Assembly (NCBI RefSeq): GCF_024713975.1
Contig: NC_091098.1
Location: 21,238,816 to 21,302,815 of the forward strand
Direction of reading: 5' to 3'
From: Paralichthys olivaceus
Taxonomy: Eukaryota; Chordata; Actinopteri; Pleuronectiformes; Paralichthyidae
DNA length: 64,000 nt
Of the stretch, positions 1 to 12,060 are shown one piece after another. The position numbers were made by a program, and so were the translations under genes. Numbering within the stretch: position 1 is the stretch's first letter; each line of letters begins with the position of its first letter. A model generated the notes under the pieces. The model was not told the origin of the DNA and searched no databases. It saw only the letters and a list, made by a program, of their open reading frames with translations.

Positions 1-768
1 ATAACTCCCTTTGTGTTACTGCACATTAGCCTCGATATGATTGGCTCTGTAATCGTATCAATTCTGTCTCATCTCATACTTGTCTATTTTGTATGTCATT
101 GGAACCTACTCTATAATTTCTTCTCTTTCATTCTGCCCATACATGACACAGTTTAATGGAGATTTTACAATGTAGATGTCAAGACATATAAACATCCATG
201 CAGATCTATTCAACTACACTTGTGGCTTATGGAAACCTACATGTAAAGCTTTTAGGTTTAGCTATTTTTTACATAACTGACAAACCAAGCCACCACCACT
301 CTTATACTCTCCATTTATTTATACTTATTTTATTTATCATCCTTTCTACAACTGTTTGCTAAGAGTGGGGAACATCCTCCGCCACTGCTATCACCCAATT
401 TTTAGCATAACCATAAGAAATACCTATGTACTATGATAATGAGCCAAGTTCTCCTTTGCAGTATTAGTAAACTGTGGCATGCTCAACAGCAATTAACAGG
501 CAGGTCTGACTGTAACTGCATAGCAAAACATTTCCACCTCATGATTGCACTTGTGTGTATGTTAATACTCTTTATTCATACCCTGATCTACATAATGCGA
601 GAGCTCTCAACCACGTCGTATACTTAAATTATGCAAATTATTCTGCTTCAAGGCATTTGGGTTGTGATGGGTTTTTCTTTTTTGGGTCCTTTCTCAGAGA
701 TGATTAGAATTGGATTTGGGATTAATGCCTTTGTGTTTGTCTCTTCTCTAGCATCAATATATGTTGAT

Positions 769-810
<42 letters not shown>
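769..810. repeat. (CA)n microsatellite
   Basis: An uninterrupted CA dinucleotide run, introduced by a short ATAC-rich stretch, in the intergenic DNA upstream of rnd1. It is non-coding; the His/Thr-alternating translation across it is an artefact. Confidence 0.95.
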
Positions 811-814
<4 letters not shown>

Positions 815-1269
815 TGTCAGTGAGGTGAGTTAGGTAAAAGTGAAACAAGGGGGAAAAATGCCCCTTTCAACCCAGTGCATGATAAATCTAGGTCAGACAA
901 TCGTCAGGTGCCCACAGAGCATGTTAGCCAGCACTATAGGTCAACGTGTTAGCTTTACTCGAGAAGTCAGAGTTTTAGGATTAAAAAAACCTCACCGCAT
1001 CTTCAGATAACCACAGTGTGCAACCATCTCAGACTGCTGTCACTTCGCATCAGGAAAAACACTGGTGACACAGAGTTCAGTAGGATAGCTCTAAAACACA
1101 TCCTGCTTCAGCTGAACACATGAACAAATGCTGAATGACTGTGATTCCAAAGGTCCAAAACATGGAAACTTTACAGTCAGGTCTAGAGCTGATTGGTGTA
1201 ATTTGTTATGAAGAGGTGAAACAGGGGGGAAGAGTTAGCCTGGCTCGAAATATGCACAAAAAAACCTCA

Positions 1270-1370
1270 CCTACCCTGGACAGGTCATCAGAGTATCGCA
1301 GGGCCAACATACAGAGAACATGCTGAGAACATGCAACCATGCAACAGTGCTAACCACTGAACCATGTTTA
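1270..1370 (+). repeat. Truncated dispersed repeat, family B
   Basis: The stretch reads 'ggacaggtcatcag', 'cgcagggccaacatacagag' and 'gagaacatgc', then 'gctaaccactgaacc'. These are pieces, in order, of a repeat I recognise as common in teleost genomes; a longer copy lies at 62735-62960. The middle of the element seems deleted here. Confidence 0.5.
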
Positions 1371-2814
1371 TGTGTATGATTATTATAACAAAATGAAAGA
1401 CAGATTTTTCCACAGTGGAGAAAAGGAATAGAGGAATTCATTCTGACAAACTGTCTGTAACTCAATGTTTTGAAAGTCAGACTTAAACAGCAAGAGGGAG
1501 AACTGGAGCATGGGGGTGTGAAAGTGGAAGTAGCTGAAAGTGTTTGCATGTATTGGTTTAATGTATTTGTATTAGAGGCAACAGAGCAGAGCACATAGGT
1601 AGAAATTTCAATGAAGCAAAGAGCATTTTACCTTGTTTATCTCTAAACCAGGCAGCAGGTGCAGCCCATGTCCCCATGCAGAGTTTCATGCTGTACATTA
1701 ATGGCATCAAAGAGTCCTCTGTGACAGATGAGCGGTTCTTTCCATTTATGTTCGGCACAACACGCCACGCTCCACTCGCTCTCCAAATGGCTGACACTTT
1801 TAAAAATCTCTGTTACACTTCAGATTGATGAAGCCATCTGTCATGTGTTTGCAGGCTCCGCTTGGCCCCGCACGCTACATGATGTAGAAACATATGTAAA
1901 GTCACTCATACGTTTCATAATTGCGAGAATCTGCACACGTCCGTATCCAGCTATGGATTGAAATATAAACACAAAAATATATATATGACAGAAAGAGTGA
2001 AAGAAAAATTCTGATAAATGTGTACCTTCCTGCCTCAGACCTTTCATAGACATTGTCTGTCAGTCAGGTTATCAGTTGACCAACAACAATGACAAAACAA
2101 AGAAGATATATCACGTGAAGACAAAACCTATTGAGTCCGACTACAGGTACTTCCTGATTACTTCTGGCTTTCACAAACACAAAGTGATCGGCTGCTGCTC
2201 AAGTATCCTGGATTTCACATTAGGAGCCAGTGGCGATCACCTGCCTGTGTGCAAATACATTCAAACGCACTCAGTCTCCGCTGTCATGATTGTTTCATGA
2301 CTTAAAAAATAGATTTTAATAATCTCATTTTGGTCTCTGAGATAAAGTGATGGGCATTTTTAAAAATAAACTTAATGATAAATTATTCAATTAAGAGTTT
2401 AGATGAGCAAAAATAATTGAGACAATGTAAATATATAATAAAGATTGTGTATTAAATAAAGATAACAAATGGTGTCACATTATGGGGACATGTCTTCCTT
2501 ATGGAGACACAAAGCAAGTGCATGTAAATCATTAAATCTTGTGTGTGAATTTGTTTATTTCTGTCTGCAGGGAGTTTATATTCCATTATGTGAATTAAAA
2601 ACCTTCACACACTTAGTATTCATTACACTGTATGCTAAGTCTCATCAGTATTCTCTAAACGGAATAAGTATAGAGAAGCCAAATATTTAAAAGAATGTCC
2701 TCTTCTTTGTTTTGTGGTGGAGGTGTGAGGGTGGTTCAGTTAAGGTGGTGTATGGAGGGGACTCAACATGACTTTAATATTTATAAAAACCTGGCCACAG
2801 CCCTGCAGCCCTGC

Positions 2815-2862
2815 AGCTCTGCCCTCCTCCTCCTTCTCCTCCTCTTCCTCCTCCTCCTCTCA
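2815..2862. repeat. Polypyrimidine (CTC)n tract in the rnd1 promoter
   Basis: About 45 bases of almost pure C/T, mostly CTC triplets, sit directly 5' of the CCAAT/TATA block. Such homopyrimidine tracts can take part in triplex structures or bind promoter factors; no function is shown here. Confidence 0.7.
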
Positions 2863-2884
2863 TTGGTTGGAGCCTCATTATAAA
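2861..2884 (+). promoter_or_regulatory. rnd1 core promoter: inverted CCAAT box and TATA box
   Basis: 'cattggttgg' at 2861-2870 is an inverted CCAAT box, and TATAAA lies at 2879-2884. A TATA box there predicts a start site near 2910, giving a 5'UTR of about 120 bases with no upstream ATG before the rnd1 start at 3030. The unusually close CCAAT-TATA spacing (about 10 bases) is noted. Assignment is by motif and position only. Confidence 0.6.
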
Positions 2885-3029
2885 CTTCAGCAGTGTCTCT
2901 CCCCCTCTCACTCACTGCTCCTCTCTCCCTCACTGACACACCGAGCTGGAGGCAGAAGGGTTTGATTCTATCACTTCTTCCAACCACTCTTCCTCTTGCT
3001 ATTCCACCCTTTATTTCTCACTCCCCATC

Positions 3030-3700
3030 ATGAAGGAGAGAAGACTCCCCCAGCCTTTTGTAGCGAGGTGTAAACTGGTCCTGGTGGGAGACGTCCAGTG
3101 CGGGAAGACAGCGATGTTACAAGTGTTGGCCAAGGACTGTTACCCAGAGGTATGAGCTCTCTTTACTAGCGAAGTGCCTGCAGTTACTGTGGCATCAGTT
3201 GTGTTATTGTACAGTTCATTTAAGTAACTGTGATGAATTATTTTTGCCCTTAATGGTCGAAGGAGTTCATTGTCTTCCTGCTCCATATATTATACCTCTT
3301 ACTCCAATACGGTTTGGTTAAGTGCTCCTATATTTAAAGCTATTGATATATGATATACGTTTTAACATATATTATTTCTCCCATGGCATGATTAATACTA
3401 TATTGAATTGGTGTTGTAAAGAGGGGTTATACTTCCAGACTGTGAATAAACCAGTGTAAATAAGATAATTGATAATTGAGTTTTGATTATTTATTTATTG
3501 TGTCAATCACTTGAAAATAACAAGGTTGTTTAGAAATCTGAACATGTAATTTGTCTTTCATGTTGTATAATTAAACATTTCACACCTTTTGCTGTTGGTC
3601 AGCCTCATGATAGGCATTTGATCTCACTACTAAATAATGGATAAGTAGGGCTGGACAATAAGACAATATAATTTCCATCAATAGCAATATAACAAAAGTC

Positions 3701-3747
<47 letters not shown>

Positions 3748-6700
3748 CAGCCCTATGAGTAAGTTAATTAGTGTTCATGTGAGTTTGTGATTTGAAATAA
3801 ACAGAAGTATTAAATGCTCCCAAACTCTTGGTCCGTTTCTAGACGTATGTCCCTACTGTGTTTGAGAACTACACAGCCTGTCTGGAGCTTGAAGACCAGC
3901 GGGTGGAGCTCAGTCTCTGGGACACATCAGGTGAGGATCTTGGCTCTTTTTCTCTTTTTAATATGCTCAGAGTTTAATCAAACTGCCTCACGGAGAATTT
4001 AAAGCCAGCCAGTCTGTCAATGTTTTGCGTCTGGGCAGTGTTTGAAGCCGTCAGTTTCAGTACTGTATTCATAGGTTAATTTGTGGGACTTGTTTACCCT
4101 CCCGATGAGACAGTGAGTCTGGAGAGAAGCCCCTCGGCTCCTTTGTCTTACTCACAGTGTTGTTGTTTACACAGGCGTCACTATCTGTCAGTCCTGTTTT
4201 GATGCAGTTAAGCTCTTTTTCACTACAGTGTGAAATCTGGTCACAGTCAAGACGTTCCTTGAAAAAGAGGAGCAGGGAGTGAGTGGGACTCTTTGGAAAC
4301 AAACCCTGACTGGGTTACTCATGAGCAACTGGGGCCCAAAGTACACAGTATAGAACACACATCATACTATTCTACACATGGAATCCTTCAAATGATTGAA
4401 AATTTCGATTAATTAAAGACTCACAGCCAAAGACAAACAGGCAGTCGAGTTTGACTAACATAACCAATTTAATTAAATATGTACTAAGTGTTAATTAACA
4501 GCTTTTTGTTTCGCAACATTAATTTGATTAGGTTTGTAGCTAATGATCATTAACTCCACCATGAAAGTTGTGTGTTTGTCTTTGTCTGTTTATTTGTTAG
4601 TGAGCAGCATGACACAAAAACGTGTTAGGGCATGGTTCAGGGAAGAACCCATTCAGAGTATGGTAGGGATCTGGATCAGGAGTCAGATCAACAGATGTTT
4701 TTTTCTTTAACATTGTGAGATTAATAAATGGATCTTGATGAAACAAATCAGAGGGAAACAGCAAATCCATGATTTTAGCTCAGGTTTAAGCAAAGTGGGT
4801 GAATGATTTGGAATCAACAAGATCAGACATTTTTCTCAGCTACATTTATCATAAATGCAGACTAGAAATTTCGTTTTTATGATCGTAAACTGAGTATCCT
4901 TAAGTATTTGACTGACATCTGGCAGCTGAAGACACGGTCTTGACCATGTATTTTCTACAATTCAAAATTCAAACATTTTATAACCCAAATGATCAACTGA
5001 ATAATCCAAATAACCCTAAAAAACAATATACATATTAATCAATAAGGAAAATAATGTCACAGTTCTGCTCTGGGAATTTGGGTCAAATGTATAAAATGTC
5101 TGTTTTGCGTTGCTATATTTAAAATGTTTGGTACGCTGTGTGGATAGGTTGATATCAGTGGCCTAATGACACAATGACCTTAAACATACAGAAGCATTAT
5201 ATAAGTAGAAGCAATAGGAAAAGCTATTAGCTGCAGTATGGATTTCTTTCATAACAGTAGCGGCTGAGGCATTGTGCGCAGAGGAAGTGGAGCAATGCCA
5301 GTTGGCCTTCAGAGAGGAGGTTTCACAGGGGAAAGGGGGAAGCCTCATCCATGCAGGGGGTGGAAGTCTGTGGGCAAGTGAGTGTGTTTGTGTGTGAGTC
5401 CTGTCTTTCCATGTGTATATGTGTGTGTGTGTCATACAGTTGCTGTGAACAGAAGGCACAATTGAGGGATACTGAGAGAAAAGATATGCATGACCTCCTC
5501 CCTGCCTTATGGTGTGTGCTGCGTTAAAAAAACAATTATGTAACGGAGACCAACACTGAACTAATGTAGGTTTGTCTGTTTCTCTCCCACGAAAAAAAAA
5601 ACTTTCTGGACAGTCACTGTTTCCAGGAAACATTACATAAGACCTATTTACATTTGCAATACAAATACACACAAAGTAAGAAGTTCACTCTCCGACTTTA
5701 TGATCTTCATGACGTTGCTCCACAGGAATTATCGTGACCATTGTTGTATGGCCTTTAAAAAAACAAATACATGCAAAGAATGAATGCAATAGATTACCTT
5801 CTTTGTCATAATTAAAAAGAAATACACAGCAATTACTTCCTTTAAATAGCTTGAAACTTAAGTCTTGCATATGGTTGACATTTTACTTATGGGACTCTAC
5901 TGTAAAATATTGCCATATTGCAGACAGCTGGCTCTGGCTAATCCTACACTACTGAAAATCATTTATTTTTCACTGCCCCTAAAAAATTGAACTTGCCAGT
6001 GACATTATAGCGCAACTGTCGTTTTGGAGCGGTGAAAAAGAAGCGATTTCCAGGAAAGGAAAATTGCAGTTTTGTCTGAGTGGAACTAATGTACTTTAAA
6101 GATGACATAGACATAGATCAGGGTTCTCGCCAGTGCCCGACCTGGCATCTTCGGCAGTATCAAAGGCATTTCTGATGCTGGTATTGGAACATCTCTACTA
6201 TAAATGTTATTAAATGTCACGATCTTTACAATTCTCTTGAAACGTGGACGTCTTCAAGAATGATCTCAATATAAATTTGATCGCCCACCCGTACTCCTTC
6301 AGCTAATGTTTGCTCAACTGTACGGGTTGTGTGTACGTGCATATCTGTGTGTGTGTTTGTGTGTCCAGGCAGGGGGCTGCTGATGTGTGGGCGTTGGTAG
6401 GTGCAGAAGTTGTGTGCTCTTCAAATCTCTCTGCCTCCTCTTTCCCCAGCCTTACATCACCTTGGACAGTTATGTGACGGCTGCTTTGATTCCAACTAAA
6501 AGAAAAGTTATTGATAGATTTTAGTTGTATAAGTTGTCCTACTTTGCAGAGTTAAGTCAAAGAGTGCATAAACTAGAAGGGCTCGGTTCACTTGGCCATG
6601 ATATTAAAGTAAAAAAACGCAATCATAACTGTCTCCAGAGCCAGACTCATCAAGATAACATGATTGTTAGTTAATTCCGGTTGAGGCTTATTAGAAGTAT

Positions 6701-8442
6701 CTATTCCTGGTATAATTATATTGTCTTTTATTTGCGAGGAATGCTTCTGGTGCACATTTGGCCCCTGAGGACAGGAGCAGGAAATTAAATCTTAGTGTTG
6801 GTGTGTGGGGGGAGTGATTAGGTGGCAGAGGGAAACAATAGAGAGCGGACATCCTGTCAGTCTGTTTTTAGCACCCAAATCTTCCTGAGAGTTAGAAACC
6901 TTTCACAATACTGCATAGATGGAAATTGCCTTCACACCATGATTCACATTCTCATCACTAAGGTGTCATATTTATTATATTAGGGTAGAGTGTCTGAGTG
7001 AAATTTATCATGCAGAGGAACAGCGGAATAGTGCCTCTGTTGTGCAAATGGTGGATGAAAAAGATAAACCACTGGTTTATCAAGGCATGGGAATATAAAG
7101 ATATGTCAGGTTTTAATTGTTTATGTCTAAGAAGTAAGAACATACTGACACCTTCAATACTGCAGCTATGAATGGAGGAGGCCAACATTAAAAACGTGCT
7201 GAACCCTTTTCTCTAATTTGTTTGATTGCAGCAGGCTTCACAAAACTCATGCAACTGCAATCAAATATTGGTGAACATCCAACAATTTGATGGCTTATAA
7301 TCAAGATGTAATTCAAACAGATGATAACATGAAAAATTAAGCTAAAAAGGCTGCCATCTTGGGCTGGACCAAACAAAAGTCAATCTCAGCTGTCAATCAG
7401 GACGTTTCACACACATTTCTAGCGATCGAGATATCTTACCTTTTGGGGAGCAGTCATGGTGTCCATCTTTATTAACATTTGGTTTGGCAGGTCTGAATGT
7501 GTTTGCGATGTATGAAAGAGACGCTGATTCTATATTTTCTTCATGACAACAGGAAAATGGAGACATTTCTTTCATCTTTCTAAAAAAACACAAACTTACC
7601 TCTTTATCGGATATGTCCTTTCAGGTTCTCCATACTACGACAACGTCAGACCCCTGTGTTACAGTGACTCAGATGCTGTGCTCTTGTGCTTTGACATCAG
7701 CCGACCTGACACAGTCGACGGTGCCTTGAAGAAGGTATGTACATCTGTTATGTGAAAGCCACAGAATAACAACACTGCAGTGTTACATCTTTATTTAAGA
7801 CTACGTCTCCATGAAGTTATCTGAAGGTGGCAGCCTCCTCGATCAGTGATGTGTGCTCCTCAATATATGATCTTTGTATTTCACATTTTCCAGTGACAGT
7901 CTGGTGATGTCTCTTTTTTTTATTTATTTGAAAAGTGGAAAGCAGAGATCCAGGACTTCTGCCCGAGCACACGGATCCTGCTAATAGGCTGTAAGACAGA
8001 CCTGCGCACGGACGTGTGCACACGCATGGAGCTGTCCAATCAGAAACAGAGTCCCATCTCCCATGAACAGGTTTGTTCCATGACTACCCTTTCTCCCATA
8101 GAGTATGTATCTAGATATCTGTCTCCTGGTACCTTCATCTAGTCCAGCTCGCACTCATTAATTTCACATTCCTATATTTTCCCCCTCACAACATAGGGCT
8201 CGTCCTTGGCCAAGCAGCTCGGAGCAGAGGCTTACCTGGAGTGCTCGGCCTTCACGTCAGAGAAGAGCATCCACAGTGTTTTCCGTACCGCAGCTCAGGC
8301 GTGCATGAACAAACTCAAGCCTGCCAGTAAACCCAGCCCCGTCCGCCGCCTATCCAAGAGACTGCTCCACCTGCCCAGCAAGACAGACCTGCTCTCCTCC
8401 ACCTTCAGCAAGGACAAGTCCAAGAGTTGCTCCATCATGTGA
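3030..8442 (+). CDS. rnd1: Rnd1, Rho-family small GTPase (5 coding exons, complete)
   Basis: Coding exons: 3030-3149, 3843-3930, 7625-7734, 7936-8070, 8197-8442 (699 nt, 232 aa, the same length as human RND1); all junctions are GT-AG and in phase. The protein opens MKERRLPQP, then a P-loop GDVQCGKT (about residues 20-27), effector region YVPTVFENY, and [13 protein letters not shown]. The residues equivalent to Ras G12 and Q61 are changed (Val and Ser), the Rnd signature that abolishes GTP hydrolysis, so the protein is expected to stay GTP-bound. It ends KSCSIM, a CAAX prenylation box. By family knowledge Rnd1 opposes RhoA signalling through p190RhoGAP and plexins, loosening stress fibres at the plasma membrane. 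The start is chosen for the conserved N-terminus and an A at -3. Intron 2 is large (3.7 kb). Downstream neighbour ddx23 is on the same strand, as in human. Confidence 0.97.
3150..3842 (+). other. rnd1 intron 1
   Basis: Begins GTATGA after exon 1 and ends in AG before ACG TAT GTC. It carries a long AT dinucleotide run (3702-3745). No other feature is seen. Confidence 0.9.
3702..3745. repeat. (AT)n microsatellite in rnd1 intron 1
   Basis: About 22 uninterrupted AT units. It is self-complementary and able to form a hairpin or cruciform. Confidence 0.95.
4575..4765 (+). repeat. Dispersed repeat, family A copy
   Basis: Contains 'gggcatggttcagggaagaa', 'ggatctggatcagga' and 'ttctttaacattgtgaga', in the same order as a related copy at 17700-17945. 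The family is one I recognise as widespread in percomorph fish. No protein is encoded and no clear ends are visible. Confidence 0.6.
7320..7420 (+). repeat. Fragment of the MITE found at 46693-47066
   Basis: 'agtcaatctcagctgtcaat' followed by 'caggacgttt' matches 'gagtcagtctcagctgtcaa' and 'tcatgatgttt' near 46785-46815, with 'gctgccatcttgggctgg' upstream. The terminal inverted repeats are not evident in this copy. Confidence 0.5.
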
Positions 8443-11400
8443 AAACTGCTGGGATCATGCTCATAAAGCAAGGACAAGCAGACTACTGTATACTGTAGCT
8501 GGTTCAGCAAAGGATGCAGGGTGTGCAAGGGAGAGAGAGCAACGATGTGGATTTCTACAAAGCCCCTCTCTCTCCTTTGCAGCCCAAACTCCCTCAACAA
8601 CTTCAAAACCATCGCTACACTCTCTATATTCAACTCTGACACTGAGTTTTTCACCATGACCTGTCACCAGCAGTCAGCACAGAGACAGAGTGAAAAATGT
8701 TTGATGTTGAAAATATTTCTGATCAAATTAGATAATCTTGAACAAAGATTAGGCACTTGAAGGTGCAGAGCTGTTCTCCTCACTTAAAGGTTGCCGTGAT
8801 GGAGTCAGCTCAAATAAGTTCAGTGCCTCCTCTTTTCTCTGGGGGAAGTGGTTGTAAACACTGCATTACCCTGATGAGACCCATTTGAAATTCTGAGAGT
8901 GGAGCCCTTTCCCATCCATCTTTTCATTTGAATGTCTCCTTAAGGTCAGAACATGGGCTGAGTGACTGGATGAAATGTAAAATCTGACATTGCAGGATAG
9001 AAGCGGACTGCGTAATTTTAAACAGAGGCCCAGCCGAAAAGCTTGCAGTGTTTCGTTCTGGAACTAAAGCTGACAGTGGGGAAAGAGTGGTAGAGAGACG
9101 GGAGGGATTTGGCAAGCAGAGTTTTCACTTGTGATGGGAGTACGACCTGCGAGCACATCTGAAGGAGCAACGTGACTTCACATTCACATGAGCCACTAAA
9201 CAGCGTCGAGTGGACGTGCTGTGACAAAAGCAAACAGAATCTGGGCCATGAACATGTTTTATCAGATCCCCCATCACCACAGCAGGCTTAATTGTTCAGT
9301 GTTATTAACAATAAGTTTTGATTTTAGTGATGTTGCATCAATGATGCGTCATCTAACTACTCCCTCCAGCTTTAGCAGCTTAATGGATATCAGTTTTTAA
9401 TACATGTTCCCGCAAAGAACTAAATCAACATTTCACAGTCTTTAAAAGATAAAACAATTGTTTCTTTTATACAAGTCAAACTGAGGTGGGTTTATTTTAA
9501 TCTACCATAAAAGTTATTTGTTTGAATATGCTGCCTCATAGATATTTAAAGAGTAATAGTCTGTAAATTCGGACTCTCTGTGTCTATGTGCTCACCATGC
9601 TTCAACAAACTCCAGGTGCTGATGCTGCTCAACCTGAGTAATCATCTTCTCTGCTTCACACATTGTTCTTTTGCAAAACTTGGCACCTTCATTACTTTGG
9701 GTGTGTCATCCTTGTAGCAATCTCAGAGCCCATTGGCTATCGACGAATAACAAATTATCCTCTGCTTACAATGGCCAATATTTTGGGGCCTCCAGTGTAG
9801 ACAGCAGATATTTGGGCCAAGACTTGATCTTCTATTCACCCAAAACTCTGAGCACTCCAACTCATTTCTTTTTGCACACATATTCACATGGGATATTCAG
9901 GATCTGTTTATAGAAATGATGCTAGTAGTGGCTAATGTAGCTTCGAGCTGCTAGCTTCAGGCGAAGATGGCTACAGAGGTCTGATAGGGTTTTTTTGACA
10001 TGCTGTTCGTAGTAGTAGTATTCCCCAAGACTGGAAAACATGTCAGGCTCTGATGTGTAAAATTGGTGGAGTTCATTAACAGTTAATATAGATGCTCTTG
10101 CAACCAATTTCAGCCTTGATGCATTGTTGGCTTTAGATTCCAAGGACTTGGAGTCGGACCCAACTGTGCAGATTGGAACGATTCAGTGACCGGAAACTGA
10201 CAGAACGAGGGTGAATATGACTAAGACTAAATCCCCTGACTTCAGTCTGTCATTGGACCGTAAATATTGTAATCAACAACTTAACGTCTTTGTTGAAACC
10301 TAAACTCTCACATATTTACCACAATTTACACCTGAATATCAGTTCTTGTGTTTTCTTTGCAAGATTGGCTGGTGTCACTGAGAGACTGCACCTGTCAACA
10401 AATACTAACTTTATCTAAATCTCTAATCCCAGCCATAGTAGATACTTAACTTGACCCCAATCTTACCAAAATCCTAACTAGTTGACTTGCCAAACCATAC
10501 CAAAGATCTAACTGAGGAGGGTGCTACAAGAAACACAGTGTTAACAATAGTGAATGATTATGTGAAGGGGAACAGACTCTGACACAACACCGGCTCTGCC
10601 ATCACTCCACAAGCACATTGCGTACAGCGTTATACCATTCTGGGTATTACCAACTTCTCCAGGGGCTTAAAATCTAATTCCAACCACATCTGCATCAACA
10701 CCCAAAATGTCCCTGAGCTGACAGGATGGGTTTTACATTGAACTACAGGCCGGTCCTGTCTTAAGGTTTTTTCTTTCCGTCTTCCTTTTCTTTCTTTCTA
10801 TGCTTTAAAATATTTTTGATTACATCTCTCAACTTCCCTGCAAAGTATTCCTGACATTTTCCATTTACAACAGCTTTTTTTCTGGATGCTTCCTCTTGCT
10901 TGTGGCTGTCTTCAATGGATTTGTAGCTGTTGATGTTGTTCTTGTATTCGCTTGAGTCTTCTGGCATTAGTGGCTGTTGACAGCTCAGCTAATGGAGGAC
11001 TTGATGATTTGTAGGTCTGCACCGAGAAACCCGGACTTCTCTGGATGTACAGCACACTGGAATTTAATGTGTTGCCTAGCAACAGTGCGAGCAGGACTCC
11101 TGTCTCCCAGAGAGAGGGAGGGATGGCTCTCTGAGAGGGCGCCTCACCTTGTAGCATTAGACAGAAGAGCCACAGCGAAGGTGAGGTTTTAAATACCCCA
11201 CACTGGTAGCAACGTGAGTGGGTTGTTGGAAAAAGCAGGTCATCCAAAACATTATTTCCCTTGCTCTGTCCAGAGAATCGTGTTATCCTCAACATCAATT
11301 TACATTTAGCATTTCAGGGTTCGATACATAACAAGATTCTTAAAACCACACATAATTAAATGTAATACTTTTTTCATACCAATAAAAGTATGAAGGAATA

Positions 11401-12060
11401 ATCGCTGACAGAAAAGATATAGACTCGAATTGATAGATAATATGTCGCTTTATTTTCCTGTTCGTCCCAGAAAAATATATAATGGTAGAATTAATACTAT
11501 TAATATGATTTGTGACCTGGTAAGGAACAGAAAATTAATGGATTGAATAGTAAATGAAAAATGATCGAAAGTTGTTGTAAAAGTCTCTGAGCTGATGATC
11601 TTCCTCACTACTGTAGCTAAAAGTGTGTTCTAACAGCCTCCTGCTGCACAGACCATTGTCTTTAAATGTCATTTTGGTTTACAGGTCTGTAACTGATAAC
11701 TAACAGTCACTGCTGACTACAGCTGCCATAAGACAAGATTTATGATTTTTTTAATATATTTAATTATCTTTAATGTTTTGAGTAAATAAATGTAATGCTT
11801 TTTAAGACTTTGCGAGACCTGCACATGTCCTGAATTTTACAGTTTCTCTCTTGCTCATTTTGTTGATGATTTTTTGTACATATCCTTTTTCTGAAATCCA
11901 CGGGAAAGAATGTTACTGGAGCAAAACAAATGTTTTTGTCAAGTTGCCTGTTAAGGCTTAAATCATTGACTGAATTCTGTATTTGTTATTGTCGTACATC
12001 ATTTTCATCTTTAAATCTTTATTTAAATAAATATGTCTGATGTTCATTTGCAAATCTGTG
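8443..12060 (+). other. Probable rnd1 3'UTR and flank
   Basis: No coding exon is seen. The nearest good canonical poly(A) signals I noticed are AATAAA at 11381-11386 and 12026-12031, which would make a 3'UTR of roughly 3 to 3.6 kb. That is long, so an earlier variant signal may be used instead. Short minus-strand ORFs at 10761-10967 and 10912-11298 resemble nothing I know. Confidence 0.4.
12026..12031 (+). terminator. Candidate poly(A) signal for rnd1
   Basis: AATAAA followed within about 15-45 bases by GT/T-rich sequence ('gtctgatgttc', then 'gtgttatttttg'), the usual layout of a cleavage site. It is 3.6 kb past the stop codon; an alternative AATAAA lies at 11381-11386. Confidence 0.4.

Larger units (their letters stand above)
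1..2815. other. Intergenic DNA upstream of rnd1
   Basis: I found no convincing coding exon on either strand. The stretch is AT-rich with short chance ORFs only. It holds a CA microsatellite near 769-810 and a short degenerate dispersed-repeat fragment near 1270-1370, listed separately. In human the next gene beyond RND1 is CCDC65, but nothing here resembles it. Confidence 0.6.
3931..7624 (+). other. rnd1 intron 2 (3.7 kb)
   Basis: The intron runs from GTGAGG to TTTCAG. It holds a degenerate dispersed repeat near 4575-4765, a TG-rich stretch near 5385-5440, and at its 3' end part of a MITE-like element (about 7320-7420). A 169-codon minus-strand ORF at 5163-5672 is low-complexity and I do not consider it a gene. 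Confidence 0.85.

Noticed and set aside
5163-5672. 169-codon minus-strand ORF in rnd1 intron 2
   Set aside because: Low-complexity TG-rich stretch, no domain, no splice or start context; sits inside a well-defined intron.
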